This document shows positions 33,962-46,822 of a stretch of 64,000 nucleotides of DNA, one piece after another. Positions within the stretch are counted from its first letter, which is position 1. Every line of letters starts with the position of its first letter. The DNA is from Mesocentrotus franciscanus. Taxonomy: Eukaryota > Echinodermata > Echinoidea > Camarodonta > Strongylocentrotidae. Position numbers and translations under genes: made by a program. The stretch is taken from the NCBI GenBank assembly GCA_037976565.1, contig CP137680.1:17668861-17732860 (forward strand). Direction: 5' to 3'. A model generated the notes under the pieces. The model did not search any database and had not been told where the DNA came from. It was given only the letters and a program-made list of their open reading frames with translations.

Positions 33962-36945
33962 ATACTTTCCGAACTCTTTCGCTCAAATAACTTCCCTTCT
34001 CTCCTTTTCACTGTCTTGGTCTTTCAACATAAAAGTGTATTACTACATTAAACAAATAACTTTGCTATATTGATTTCATCTTACCAATGCTACATAATTT
34101 CTGCAAAAGTTGACTTACAATATGTATTTTAGTTTTTTATATTTCGATATTTCTCTATATTCTAAATTTGTCTGTAAATTGAACATTTTCAGCCTGCGAG
34201 CTGCTTGTTTGATGTGTTTTTTCAATAAACCAACAAAACAAAAACAAAATGTCTAAATGAAATTTAAGCATACTAAATTTAAAGACATGAGATGCATAAG
34301 AAAAGTATTTTTGAACAAATTGTTACATAATGAGGCTAGGCTGGGTTGACTGTTTCATCTTTTTAAGTTCAATTCAAGATAATAATATTGCACAACTTAA
34401 TTGTAATGTTTTGACGTTTGGAGCATAGTTGAGGAATGGTAGATAATTAGATAAGGCATCGAATTGCATTACTCACTGAGGAAATGAAGAAAGAGGGTGA
34501 GACAAAAAGAGGTAAAATCTAGAAATTGCCATATTATTTAAGTGAATGAATAAAACGCTCAGAATGTCAATAATAAGTGATAGAAGTTAGCAAAAGAAAT
34601 GAAAAACTAAAGTACCAGTATGACACACAGAAAGAGGAAGACAGAGAGGGGGAAGGAAAGAAAGGGAGAGCAAATGAGAGGGAGGGAGAAATTGAGAGCA
34701 AAATGAAAGAAAGGGGAGGAAGAGAGACAGAGAGGGAGCGAAAGAGAGGGAGATAGACAAAGAGACGAGAACAATGAGATTTGTGAGAGATGGGGTGATG
34801 AAGGAGTGTTCTTAAAGTAATATCGTATAACAGAACATGAAACAAAGTCAACAAAAAAGAAATAATAGAAGATAAGAAATAGCGCAAGGGATATTGTTCG
34901 AAAATAGATATACCCAAGATCCACAGGGGATAAGCAATCATGTAAGAGATACATTCTTTTACAGTTTAATATCCTCTGCCGATTTCCGTTCAGTTTTAAA
35001 GTTCTATCATACAAAAGAGCTGAAATGAATAAATGAATGCTTTCTACTTCAAGAGATTCACTTGAGAAAAAAAATTGTTGTATAATAAAATCTTCTTATC
35101 TGCCACAAAGCTCTTTTGAATTCCCGATTTACATCATTGCCGGCAGTCCTAATCAAGATGACGATTACAACGATGAAAATGTAGATGGTAAATAACAGAA
35201 TATTTCACCATCTGCTCATGTAGCATGGATCTCTGCTCATTATAGTAACGTAAGCTAGCAACATGATGAGAAAAGACACCTTAATTTTGGCATTCTTGAT
35301 TTTCAAAATCCATTTGGTATATTAAAAAGTCCTTCGGATAGGACTCAAATCAGTGGGTCCCCTGGTTGTCTATCTACATGCATAAACTTTCTTTCTTAAC
35401 AGTCAGGTAATAAACTGTAAAAGGAGGCATTCAGACAACCCTGCCACGCCCCCACACACACCCAACCCCACCCATATTCACTCCTTCCACGCATTTACAC
35501 AGTGTTCAACAGACTATTTGTCATGCTCATTTGTCACTAAAAATGACCTGAAAAATGAATAAGACATAACATGGCAGAAAAATCTAGAAACGAAATATTT
35601 TTATAGCACTATCGCAAAGGCTTTCGAGAAAGCAACTCAAGTGCGATTTGCATACGCTATGGTATGCCCAATACATGTTGTAGAAATGATATTCCGTAAT
35701 ATGTCAGTCGTGTTCGCACATTTCAATAGGCGATGAACAACGCTATTACAATAACCTTAGGTTGATCTACGCAATTGTCTTTTACATCGTTGCTGACGTC
35801 ACGCTACTCTTGCTCTTTCAAAATAAAACTGAAAATCATCTCACCCCAAAAGTTTTGTAATAAAAAGGTGCTTTGTTAGATTTGCATGACAACATCATCT
35901 TTCAAAACTCATTCAATACTCACCCCATGGCTGTACCTCGGTCTCAATCGATAAAAAGAACCATCAAAATGAAATAGAGACTGAAGGAGGTTGCCATATC
36001 ATATTTGATGCAGTGGGCCTGTAACGTTCGCTTTACTTGAAAATCAAGATTTGTGTTTGTCAAAGAAAAGAATTGCACCCCGAGCAAGTATCAAAATATA
36101 GTACATGTACATCTCTATATTGAATTTGATAGGCATCTCCGTCGCTGTTTGTCTCGTGCTCTTTTGAGATTTTCTTTGAAAGACAGTTTTAGAATTGAGT
36201 TTCTGTTCATGAAAATCAAGCATTTTAGGCGAAAATAGTGTTGGGTCACATTTTCCCAGCCAGACATGGTATAAGAAAAAATGTAAAGGTTACAGAGAAT
36301 GGTGAAAGTTTGAAAAAAAATCGGATCAACAATATTAAAGAGAGTTACATGTTTGAAATATGGAATCACTAAATCTCAATTTAGCAATGGTTTGGTTGAT
36401 TGTAACGAAGTCATGGACAACTCGCCCGTTTGCCTTTTACAAAGATATCATCATTTATCTTTTTCTGCTAAGTGCGTTCTCACTTAGGGCACTACTGAAA
36501 TATTTATAATATAGATAGCATATTATTATAGTTCATCTAAAAAGAGAAGAACCTCCTGAGTCACACATTTCGAAAATGTTACTCTTTATTTTTGTGTGTG
36601 GAAACAAATGGGAAAGATGTCCGGCTCTACGTCACAGTGACATTACCGATTCAACCATGTTTAAGTGCCCACAAGTATAGTGATATAAACTTTTTGAAAT
36701 TCATATCTTACTTGTTATTTTCCGATTTCATTCAAACTTTCACCTGTCTACTTCTCTTTTTCTTGCTTCCTTTTAGAGTAGTTGTTTATCGAGATTGGAT
36801 TTATCTTTGATCAACATTTATAGTGCTTGTTATTTGTTTTGCCATGAATATCAAATAGTTACGATGTCATCGACCAAACAAAGTTATTGATTACAGTATT
36901 AATGTTTACGATTAGCATGATCACTTGAGTATTATGATGACGATA
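33962..36945. other. Intergenic, no gene seen
   Basis: Three kilobases without a supported gene. The purine-rich plus strand at 34625-34790 creates Ser/Leu/Pro-rich minus-strand frames, which I do not accept as coding. No transposon termini were recognised. Confidence 0.45.
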
Positions 36946-37002
36946 ATGATAATAATAATAATAATAATAATATTAATAATAATGATAATAATAATAATAA
37001 TG

Positions 37003-37079
<77 letters not shown>
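36946..37079. repeat. (TAA)n microsatellite
   Basis: About 44 ATA/ATG triplets, the second half pure TAA. Confidence 0.95.
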
Positions 37080-37080
<1 letters not shown>

Positions 37081-38282
37081 TGATGATTTTTATTTATTTA
37101 TTTATTTATTTCTGATATTTATACAAGGTGGTACATATCACCAATTTGATGGTCTTCCATGAGGCCCTGTTTGGTTAGAATGGCACAAATAACAGCAGCA
37201 AAAACAAAAACAAATAAATACACAAGCATATAAACAGGTATAATACAAATTAATTGGTATCCTCATGAAATAAGGTATTTTTTTTTGTACTGAAGGATTC
37301 ATATTTCAACGATTATTCCTCAGAAATCCACAACGAATTTCAAAAGTTTTAGTTATTGAGTCTATAACTTTTTGAAGAAAAAAAAATATCGCATTATCAT
37401 ACTGAACGAGAATGTGATCCTCAAAACACAATGTAATCACACCACTTATATGTAAAGGCAACAACCGAAAGAGGAAAATATACGAAAATAGTTGCGTTTA
37501 ACACATTTGTAAATGAAAATATCAACTTTCCAAACAAACAAAAACAAAATATAGGATAAAAACGAGGAGTCTTATTCTAAAAATTCACTACTGTTGTTCC
37601 CAAGAGATAATGTTACAAGATAGAGCTTCGGTGGATCAAAGTAGAGCACAATTTAAATGGCATTAGTGGCACTGCTCCAAGCTTTCTTAGCAGTCTTAGG
37701 AAGCTAATTACTTTTGCGATGATTTCAGAAAATATGATATATTACCTTCAACTCTATAAGTATGGGCCTTGAGGGAAAGATTTTGTGTGAGGTCCATCGT
37801 GATTTCTTTTAACTTTGAAACCAGTTAAAAGTGCACAAGAAAATCCTGAATGACTAAAGTCGGAAAGTACTAGCACTGTAGGTAGAGGATAATTCATGAG
37901 ACATAAAAATGTTTGAAAAAGTACGGATGTATACAACACGATTGCAAATACTTTCGAGAAATACTAAATTGTTCGGATTATTCAATACGTTATCGTATGT
38001 TCACACATTTCACTGAAACTGCCTTGGGTTTTTTTAAAGTCTTTTTTACTCGTGTTACAGGTAGTCGAGTTAATATTTCGCCGCATGTTGAGCCTTCAAA
38101 AAGGAGAGGCCGAACATAATATGACTTCGATTCGGCGTTCAGTTGTCACGGTCGAGAGACCGATTATAGTGTTGCACGTACGCCTACAGATGGTGATGCA
38201 GGATATTTTCCCCAATTTTGTCTCTCTTTGGGAGGTGGAGGGGGGTCGAACTTCCTCAAGTTCATATAACACTTGGTCCGCC
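37080..38282. other. Intergenic, no gene seen
   Basis: AT-rich. A (TATT)n run lies at 37090-37112. No gene is recognised. Confidence 0.45.
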
Positions 38283-38618
38283 CAGGGGCGGATCCAGCCG
38301 GCGGCAAGGGAGGGGCCTAAAGGGGCCCACTTCGTGCGAAAATTTGAAAATCGTGCCGGTCGATTTTTCGCTCAGTGGGGTAGTGAGCAAAAAAAAGTTT
38401 GGCACCCGAAAATTTCCACCAACCCCTTGGGCGCCAGGGGTAGTGAGCACAATTTTTTTTTTTGGCACCCGAAAACAAAAATTTCCTTCGGGAAGGGTTT
38501 TTTTCCGCCACCCCTTGGGCGCCAGGAGGGGGCCCAACTTCTTTTTTTTTCAAAAAAAGGGTGTTTTTACCTGTTTTTTTTCTTTTTCCCCGGGCCCCCC
38601 CCCCTGGATCCGCCACTG
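38283..38618. mobile_element. hAT-like miniature element, copy 4
   Basis: It begins CAGGGGCGGATCCAGCC and ends CCTGGATCCGCCACTG. The interior is the reverse-oriented relative of the element at 9199-9557: 'aaaatcgtgccggtcgattt', 'agtgagcac' and 'gggcgccag' recur. There is no clear 8-base duplication. The 231- and 138-codon frames across it are not genes. Confidence 0.78.
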
Positions 38619-39044
38619 TACCGTCCGCCACTAAGAGTGGGGGCACATTCAACCTTTTCAGATCACGTTTCAAAAGTAAAAGGTGGTATCAATTACAAAG
38701 TAATAAATGGCAAGGACAGCATGACAATCGACCGTCCTAGAAAATGATCACAGCAAAGCCAATTCATTAGGTATTTCAATCACATATCAAATGCAAAGAG
38801 GAGGGTGCATCAATTATATCGGTTGCAAAAGTCGTTAAAAACGAGGGCCTAAAACAAATTTTACAGCACTGCTCACAGATTAACCCTTTCAAATCACAAA
38901 GTAAAAACGAAATGTTTTATAATTACATTGGTGGCAAAAGGCCTGAAAATCAAGCATCATCCGCAACTGTTAGAAGTCACACTATTTAATGCTACAAAGG
39001 ATATTGTATGGGAGAAGTCTGAACTGTCTTTACTTTTGAACACT
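38619..39044. other. Intergenic, low-complexity 'tcacagca' motifs
   Basis: Short motifs such as 'tcacagca' and 'gcaaaag' recur irregularly from about 38740 to 39700, hinting at an old degenerate tandem repeat. There is no gene. Confidence 0.35.
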
Positions 39045-39182
39045 AGGGCCCCATCTTATAAAGAGTTGATATCAATCGCAACTATGTACATAAGAGATAT
39101 AATAGGAGACTGCAAAATTGCGATTGATTGGATTACTTACGATTGATATGGATCAATCGTAACTATTTATAAGACGGGGCCC
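39045..39182. mobile_element. Miniature element with GGGCCCCATCTTATAAA ends
   Basis: It begins GGGCCCCATCTTATAAAGAG and ends CTATTTATAAGACGGGGCCC, with an internal inverted 'gattgatatggatcaatcg' type sequence. It is non-coding, about 138 bases. The target duplication is not resolved. Confidence 0.75.
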
Positions 39183-42115
39183 ATGCGTCCTTAGCAATTG
39201 CCATAGCACGGTTGACCTTTTCTTATCACATATAATTTAACAAAGGGTTATATAGCAATCACAGCAAAGGATGCAAAATTACGAAGATAACATTCAGACG
39301 TCGTAAATAATTCTCACAGCACGGAATATCCAGACTTTCAAAGCACGCTTGAAAAACAAAGGTCTTAGTTATCAATAGTAGAAAGGAAGAAAAAAAACAT
39401 GGACATCAGTTGCCATACGTAATAGTCACACCATGGCTCCTTCTGAATAATAACCATTACAAACCACATCCTATGAAAAAGACTCGATAATTTGTATAAA
39501 TTACCAAAGAAGTTATTGCCACAGGACTGCTCAACCATTACCTTTTGTTCAAATGGTTGTCTCGATTACAGTAGAAGCTTCCAAGAACGAAGGGAAAAAA
39601 ACGTTTGTCACAGCACGTCACAATCAAAAGAAGGTCACACCATCATACAAAAATTGAAAATGAAAATCGAGCGACCAAAAACAAAATGTCACAACATTCA
39701 TAATTTTGAATCGAGATTTAAAGTCTCTCTCAAGTAGACTAACCATGCAAAACTAAAAGCATAAGTACAAGAAATTACTACGACAAAGCTCAAAAGCACT
39801 TCCAAATGGGGGATGCGCCAGCCCTAATACAAATGGGGTTATGAATAGTTTATCGATATTCGCGGTTTTCAAATATCTGAAAGTCGGATCCAAATATAGT
39901 AAGTGACCTTACGTAATGCTGTTAATTTTTTATCAGATTACGAAGAAAAACAAGATTACCGTAGAATGGACACCAAAAAGAAAGAGATGAATCAATGTAA
40001 ATGCTGTGGTTATGGCTGTATACATTACAATATTAAGATGAACATGATGAGTGTTTACAACTTTAAGCTATATCTGACACATGAAATTTGGTCTACATCA
40101 AGTTTGAACTGAAATAGCGATAGGCCACCAAGCTGCAATTTTACGAACTATAAAAGCAAAACATTTATGAATGGAATGTCATATTCGTTTATATTTGATT
40201 GAATATAGATTCATTTATTTCAAATTTCTAATGCAATACAAGCATGTGTGCCAGGAAAACTTGTCAACTACAGAACAACAAATATTTTTTTTTGATAAAA
40301 GAAAGTGATTGAAAAGCAAGTGTATTGACTGGCAATGAGGGAATGTTTTTTTATCCTTGTAATATTGTGAAAGCGATGTAGTTATACTCATGATCATGGC
40401 CAGTAATGATGGAATAATGCCAATAGAAATATCAACATAATCTTTGAAAGGCCAATGTCCGCCGAGGCTTTATCCAAATCTGCAATTACTTTAGGGTTTA
40501 TCTTACACTTTCGACAGCTCAATCTTAATTCATTTCAAATAAAAGTTGTGTTATTTGAAGGTTGATACACTTTATTTAACCATAATCTTCAATAACACTA
40601 TAGGAGGAAGATATATTTTGCTTTTATAACAGCGGAGACTGGAACTTGAGGGAAACGTGGAATTGCAACTCTGTTTTAAATATCAAACACTAATTGAGAA
40701 TATAAAATGTCGTTACTACTATAATCACCCTCTTTAACAGGGGCTACACTGGATGCAGGGCAGTGACACTCCATTCGAAAAAACTGACGGCAATTTTGTC
40801 ATTGTCAAACTTTGCCATTATGTCTAAAAGTACGAAGACCCCCTTTATGTTGCACGTTTGAACTTGTGGTGCGACAGACCCCCCATGCAATGTGCTTTGA
40901 TTACGCTACTGTTCTAAAAACGCACAGATTTTACCATGTCATTTGGAAAGAGAGAGAGAGAGAGAGAAGGGGGATATTCCACCCCGCACAGATCACATCC
41001 GTTGCAAATATTCAATTTGCTAATTAATTAGTGTTGTATACTATAACACGGTTTCCAAGTAATCGAAATGTATATCTTTGCCCGACCATTCGTCATATTA
41101 TGTTTAGTTTACTTATTGCTATTGCTTTCCTTTTCTATATAATATGGAAACGTTACAAATCATTGTATATAGTAGTTTTTAATCTACCATTAAACCGTGG
41201 CATTGAACAAAGGAATACATACCCAATCCGATTTCGCAAACCATGCGTGTAACGTATTCACGTACCCTCCTAGGGCTATTTATGCAATTACGCCGTAATC
41301 ACGTTACTAGCAAGCTGTGTCCATACAAATAAATGTTGCAGATACTTCTAATATTCGATAACTGATCCACCATGCTGCAAGCCATTGAAAAAGATATACC
41401 GCGTTTCAAAACATTACGGAGGAGTGCTCAATGAACATGATAAAATAACCTCATCAATGTTCGTGATACCCGATCGGGTAGATTTAATCGTTCTTATCTG
41501 AAGAAGAAAAATTCGTCTGGCTTAAGTAGGCCTTTACGTGTATATCATTCAGAGAAAGACTTTATACCTGATTGTGGAAGCTACAGGGTAATTTAGAATT
41601 TCTTATCCCTCGACTGGTATTTGCCGACCAAACGGAGGCGTATAATGAGTTTGAAAGTATGTGGGCCGTGACAGGTACATTAAAAACTTTGTACGTGCTT
41701 ATGTTAGTTATGAGCTATAATTTCTTTAAAAAAAGAAAAACACCCACATTGCCAAAATTGAAAGGGGGACTTCAAAATAATAAATACATGTATAAAAATT
41801 GAGTGTGTCATTGCCATCCCCTTCCCCGTTCCGCTGGCGGGGGCACAAGTCCACATATCTCCCCTTTCAGAATTACGTGTAGATGGTATGAATTTATGTT
41901 TTTTTAGTGTATTCATTAGCCAAAAGTAACAAGAATAGAATATTACTTGTAGTAATTTCCCATAATTTTATTCGTTCAGCTCCATCATACAGAACACGAA
42001 ACACATAATATTACTATACGTGAAAATAATGAAATGACAAGGGACATTGCACTTTATTAAATTTATTAACCAATTCTTATTGAAAAGAGATTGAATGATT
42101 TAGTGAGAGAGAGGA
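39183..42115. other. Intergenic, no gene seen
   Basis: Mostly AT-rich. A short (GA)n lies at 40949-40968. Frames are short and lack domains. Confidence 0.45.
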
Positions 42116-42285
42116 GAGAAATAAAGAGAGAGAGAGAGAGAGGGGTAGAGAGAGAGAGAATTAGTGGGGTGAAAAAGTGATAACGTTTTTAGGATTCTCT
42201 GACGACGCGCCTTGAAGATGACGTCGTTCAAAAAGTAAATAATTGCAGGACACTCACTGTGATGTGCCTTATTGGCCGTATCAGG
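42116..42285. repeat. GA tract plus duplicated flank, copy 1
   Basis: The GA-rich stretch 42116-42160 and the following 'gtggggt(g/a)aaaaa' and 'gataacgttttt' with 'ggattct(c/t)tgacg' reappear at about 42725-42872. The two copies bracket the palindromic element. Confidence 0.65.
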
Positions 42286-42675
42286 ACAATTACCCCCTGG
42301 AAAATCACCCCCGGAAAATTATCCCCCCGGAAAACTACTCCCCAAGGACAATTACCCCCACCCTAAAAATAACCACCTAGGAAAATATTATTGACCCCCC
42401 CCCCCAGGACAACCAAGGACAACCACCCCCGAGGACAATTACCCCCCTCCCCAAAAATTACCCCCTGTTCATTAAAGGGGAAGTCCAACCTGATAATAAG
42501 TTGGTTGTAGTCATCAAGGGGGTTGTCCACGGGGTAATTTTCCGGGGTTAATCGTCCTCGGGTGGGGGTTGTCCTCGGGGGTAATTTTACGGGGGGGGGG
42601 TAAGTGTCCTTGGGAGTTATTGTCCCGCTGGTAATTGGCCGGGGGTGAATCCCCAGGGGATAATATTATTGTCCT
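42286..42675. mobile_element. Palindromic element made of 'ggacaattaccccc' repeats, copy 2
   Basis: It starts CAGGACAATTACCCCC and ends with the inverted ATAATATTATTGTCCTG. The left half repeats 'ggacaattaccccc' and 'ggaaaattatcccc'; the right half repeats 'gggggtaattttccgggg' and 'gggttgtcctcgg'. The middle (42470-42520) holds 'ttaaaggggaagtccaacc', which looks like the terminus of a TTAA element. Flanks 'ttattggccgtat' and 'ttattggcgtat' are near-identical direct repeats. Confidence 0.7.
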
Positions 42676-42724
42676 GGAACCCTTATTGGCGTATGGGAGT
42701 ATGACAGAGGTAGAGAGAGAACAA

Positions 42725-42771
42725 AACAAAAGAGAGGGGAAGAGAGAGAGAGAGAGAGTGTGTGTGAGAGA

Positions 42772-42811
<40 letters not shown>

Positions 42812-42872
42812 CTCGGAGAATGGGTGGGGTAAAAAAGGATAACGTTTTTTCAGAAGGATTCTTTGACGTGAT
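42725..42872. repeat. GA/GT microsatellite plus duplicated flank, copy 2
   Basis: (GA)n and (GT)n tracts at 42740-42811 are followed by the second copy of the 'gtggggtaaaaaaggataac' flank. Confidence 0.75.
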
Positions 42873-43317
42873 GATCATTACTGCCGTATGGGCAAGGTTG
42901 TCTTCACAGGCTTCATTAGCGCCGGTAATAGCGCAGTCAAATGACGCAGCGTGTGCAACGCACGGGTATGATTTTTTTATTTTGATTTTATTTTCTTCTG
43001 CATTCATGTAAGTACACAATTTTTCGATAACAATAATAATATGAAGTACAATAAGTATTTTTCTGACAATGAATCATAAATAAGCAAATATATGTATATA
43101 AAAAATTGTTATTTTCAAAAACGAAATGATAAACTGTCATAGATACTAAATTTCCTCAAACATTATAAAATATTATAAAAGATATTTGCGGAAGAAGGAC
43201 TGTCATTGTAAGCAATTTGCTTGATAATATGACAGCCCCAGAAAAAACTCATGAAATAGATTAACACATTTATTTAGCAGAACGGATAGGTAATTTAAAA
43301 TACAAACTTTGATGATG
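42873..43317. other. Intergenic, no gene seen
   Basis: AT-rich, no gene or terminus recognised. Confidence 0.4.
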
Positions 43318-43394
43318 GTGATATTGACAATGCAGATGAGGATGATGATGAGGATGATGATGACGATGATGATGAAGATGATGATGATGATAAC

Positions 43395-43426
<32 letters not shown>

Positions 43427-43452
43427 CGATGATGATAATGATGATGATGAAA
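43318..43452. repeat. (GAT)n microsatellite
   Basis: GATGAT triplets with GAC, GAA and GAG variants run for about 135 bases. The Ile/Val-rich minus-strand frame is an artefact. Confidence 0.93.
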
Positions 43453-43685
43453 GAAGAGATGACATTATATAAAGAATGAAGAGTTGACACAGAAATTTTA
43501 TCTTGAATATTTTGATAACAACATCTTTTTAACATTGGCTTTAAATGAGTAGAGGGAGCAACATGATTTAATAGATTCTGGGAGGCACAGGTCAGGCGCT
43601 GGATGCCACCCCAGTATTCAAGAACAAAATGTTTTGCCTGTCGTCTGCTTTTAATCAAGATTAGTGTGCCCTTTCACATCAATCA

Positions 43686-43820
43686 GGAAGATAATAATAC
43701 TAATATTGATAATAATATTAAGAATAATGATGTTGTTGATGATGATGATGATGATGATCATAATTATAATAATAATGATAATAATAATAATGATAATAAT
43801 AATAATAATAATAATAATAT
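43686..43820. repeat. (AAT)n / (GAT)n compound microsatellite
   Basis: AAT triplets, a GAT block at 43737-43757, and AAT triplets again. It is followed by a short dispersed-repeat-like segment (43850-43950, 'accccggctttagccgagct') that has internal inverted symmetry. Confidence 0.9.
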
Positions 43821-44392
43821 GTCTTGTTTACCCAGGGTAGCCTCGTCAGTATGAATACTGTTCTTCCTGAGGGCCCTGCAATTATTATTACCCCGGCTTT
43901 AGCCGAGCTACCATGAAAGGCGCTCAAGCATTCAAGGAATTTCTTCCTTAACGCACCTTTATTGATCGTATATCAGCGAAATCAGATTAAGGCCTGCTAT
44001 ACCAACACGTTCAAGTTTATTAAGTGTATTACGAATTACATAATGAGAGAATTATTATATTTATGTCTTGGTTTTTTTCCTCCATCTTGTCCATATTAAG
44101 AATGATCAACGTGTTCCAGGACATCAAACTTGGCAACGACCCATTTTTTCATTTCAAAATAACTGATTTTTATCAAAAAGCTATTCATTGTTTTTTTTAT
44201 TTTTAATATCCTTATTCAAAACAACATTGTGTGGCACTATAGGTGGTGTTGTGTATTAGTCAAGAAGGGTGAGGGCTGAGGTCAAAAGTGTGTTGTGTGA
44301 TTAATATAGCGCTGTACACACAATATCATTGTCATTTGTATTAAATGTACTTTTGATGCTTCCATCTTTGGCCTCCATCTTCATTCTGCAAT

Positions 44393-44497
44393 TTAAAGCC
44401 ATACTTTACTAGAGGGACCCCCTCTAGCGCCATCTCAGGTCAGGTGTAGCAGTATGGTCCCACAGCGCGCCGCTTCTCGTCAACTGGAATGCTTTAA
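44393..44497 (-). mobile_element. Family D TTAA miniature element, internally deleted copy
   Basis: 105 bases between TTAA sites. Its reverse complement contains ACCATACTGCTACACCTGAC and GAGATGGCGCTAGAGGGG, which match the 250-base copy at 54685-54934. Its last TTAA (44494-44497) is also the first TTAA of the next element. Confidence 0.75.
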
Positions 44498-44689
44498 AGC
44501 CCCTCTGCACTAGTTTGGCCAGGAGGGATTAGAGGGATTAGCGTGGTCACTGACATGTGGTTATCTCATCAACTCAGCTCTCAATTAACATAAGAAAAAG
44601 AGGATCATGGGGGACCAACGGGCACCGTTTAGGCATTGTTTTATATATAGAGGGAGCAAGTAGCTACACATAGTACAGTGGGGCTTTAA
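44494..44689. mobile_element. Family C TTAA miniature element, 196 bases, copy 1
   Basis: It begins TTAAAGCCCCTCTGCACTAG and ends TAGTACAGTGGGGCTTTAA. It is the same length as, and closely similar to, the copy at 62784-62979, including 'ataagaaaaagaggatcatg' and 'gagggagcaagtagctaca'. Confidence 0.92.
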
Positions 44690-44819
44690 ATACCAAACAT
44701 TTTCATTATTTGTATTGCGTATAACTATTATAAAAACTAAACAGACTGAAAAATGATATAGATATTTATTTTTAATTCCATACATTTGTTCTTATCCTTT
44801 TCGAATTCTTTCGAAATCG

Positions 44820-45155
44820 AATTCGATGGCAAAATTTCACTTAAATTGTATCAAAATGTGAAAGAGGATGTCATTTAAGACACATTTCTGCAAGGATTTT
44901 TAAAACAAATGTGTTTAAAGTCGAATATTGATGAAAGAATACACAATTTAGGTTTTCTGCGTACAACAGAAAACCCAAATTATGTATTCATTTAGCAATA
45001 TTAGTCTTCAAACACTTTTTTTTTTGGGGGGGGGGATTTTAGCAGAAGTGTGTCTTAAATGACATCCTCTTTCACATTATGATACAATTTAAGTGAAATT
45101 TTGCCATCAAATTTTTGGCGAATTCGGGGCTCCCAACACTTTAGAGGGGCTTTAA
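44820..45155. mobile_element. Family B TTAA miniature element, copy 2, left end lost
   Basis: The right end is GGGAGC-type sequence, 'acactttagaggggctttaa', with TTAA at 45152. The arms 'tgtgaaagaggatgtcattt' and 'aaatgacatcctctttcaca' pair as in the copy at 18554-18922. The outermost left end is not matched, so it is truncated or rearranged. Confidence 0.8.
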
Positions 45156-45747
45156 TTCTATTGGAATTTCATATATGAGAAGTCCAGGGTGTTCTGGTTT
45201 GTAGTTGCGCTAGATTCTTGAACATACACAGCAGAGTCCCGATATGAGTAGCACGTACCCCTGTCCGTCTCGTTACCATGGCGATCTATGTGCACATGAA
45301 TAATGTTTAAGAAAGAAGAGACGTTTGCAATCGAACTCTAGCTTTCTTTTAATCTCAAGACATATCTTGTCATGAGATATAATCTAACTTCCCAAATAAT
45401 TGAACTGAATAATTGTGTTTGATGATATTTATCATGTGTTTTGGTGGTGTCCCACCCTGTGAAGGAAATAAATGAAAGGACACGAAAGAATAGAGTGCCG
45501 AAGTGTAACGTTATACTGGCAAAGTTGTCACGGCTGCTGGTCGCCAACACTCTTGTGCTGAACAATGGCGTGGTGATCACACCAACGCGAAACACTGAAT
45601 AATTGAATAATCAAGATTAAGATTTGGGGTTTTCAATTTCAACGATTGCAAGAACAATCTGACGGTCAATTGAATTTGATTTTGTCTTTGGTAAACATGA
45701 ACGATTTCAATTAATGGGTAGGCTTTAACGTTCTAAGCCAGAGACCA
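45156..45747. other. Intergenic, no gene seen
   Basis: No gene is recognised. The 85-codon minus-strand frame at 45338-45595 has no known motif. Confidence 0.4.
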
Positions 45748-45898
45748 GGGCCCCATTTCACAAAACTTGTCATCAGTGACAGATGACAGTTTTTGATATA
45801 TTAAGCTAGTGAAATCCTTGCTTCTGATTGGTTATCACCAGATTTGTCACTGATTTTTGTAATTTGTCATTGAAAAAAGGCTTTGTGAAACGGGTTCC
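45748..45898. mobile_element. Miniature element with GGGCCCCATTTCACAAA ends
   Basis: It begins GGGCCCCATTTCACAAAACT and ends AGGCTTTGTGAAACGGGTTCC; the middle has inverted 'gtcatcagtgaca' and 'tgtcactgat' segments. It is about 150 bases and non-coding. Confidence 0.75.
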
Positions 45899-46386
45899 AT
45901 GATTCAATTCCCGGCAGAGGCGTTTTCTCAATCGTTGTCATTTTTTGTGTATTGGGGGGGCATATTAGATTGCAACGAGGCTAGAACCGTACAAGAAGCA
46001 GAAGAGAAAAAAGAGGGGGTAAGAGAGAAAGAGGGAAAGGGAGAAAATAAAAAGGTAAGGAGAGGGGGGAGAGAGAGAGAGCGAGAGAAGGAAAGAAATT
46101 CACCGCTACTATCTCTATCTTTCTTTTTCACCAGACTTCCTTTCTGTGTTCTGTGTTCATCTCATCCGGACTACTTATCTGTAATATCTATATTCTTCTT
46201 TAAGCCATATCCTTCGTCTTTGTATCTCTATATCATTATCTCTTCTCTTCTTTACGCATACTCCCTCCCCCTCTCTCTATCGCTCTTTCTTCCTTTCTGT
46301 GTTCTATGTTCTAATTTTCATCTCATCTAAATCTCATCTAAATCTGTTATCCATACTTATCGTCAAAGGTGGGGTGACAGTCAGCG
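45899..46386. other. Intergenic, purine-rich then pyrimidine-rich
   Basis: GA-rich sequence at 45995-46095 is followed by CT-rich sequence to 46300. The 143-codon frame through both is of low complexity and not credible as a gene. Confidence 0.45.
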
Positions 46387-46822
46387 TGTCCACACACAAA
46401 ACAATTTATCCCGAAACTCTATAACGATACGTCGTATAAAGAATCATCGTATAAATTCCAGGGTGTCCACACACACAAGAAAGTAATCCCAAAACTCTAC
46501 AGCGAAATGTCGTATAGGTGCGCAGTTTGCTACTGCTGTCATGAAATGGAAGCGGAAATGAGAGGTCAGGTCTCCTTTCGCGCGCGATCCGACGTTAAGC
46601 CCCGCCCAGTTAGACTAGTTCCGTCCACACACAAATTTCCGTGATTAAGCGTGATTAGGCGTGATTAGTTATCGAGTTCTAGTTCGAAACGATGCCCAAA
46701 CCTGCGTTTCGTTATACGACGTATCGTTAGTAAGCGTCCACACACACAATTTCATCATATAACTATCGCGAAACGGTATAACTAATCACGCCTAATCACG
46801 GAAAATGTTGTGTGTGGACCAG
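46387..46822. mobile_element. Inverted-repeat element with 'gtccacacacaa' ends
   Basis: The left end is GTGTCCACACACAAAACA and the right end TGTTGTGTGTGGACC. Internal copies of 'gtccacacacaca' and 'gtgattaggcgtgattag' occur in both directions, so the element may be built from several nested or duplicated ends. Confidence 0.6.

Noticed and set aside
38052..38747. 231-codon frame on the plus strand
   Set aside because: It runs through the hAT-like element at 38283-38618, has no domain, and overlaps several frames of similar length.
42635..42832. Short Glu/Arg-rich frame
   Set aside because: Translation of GA/GT microsatellite.
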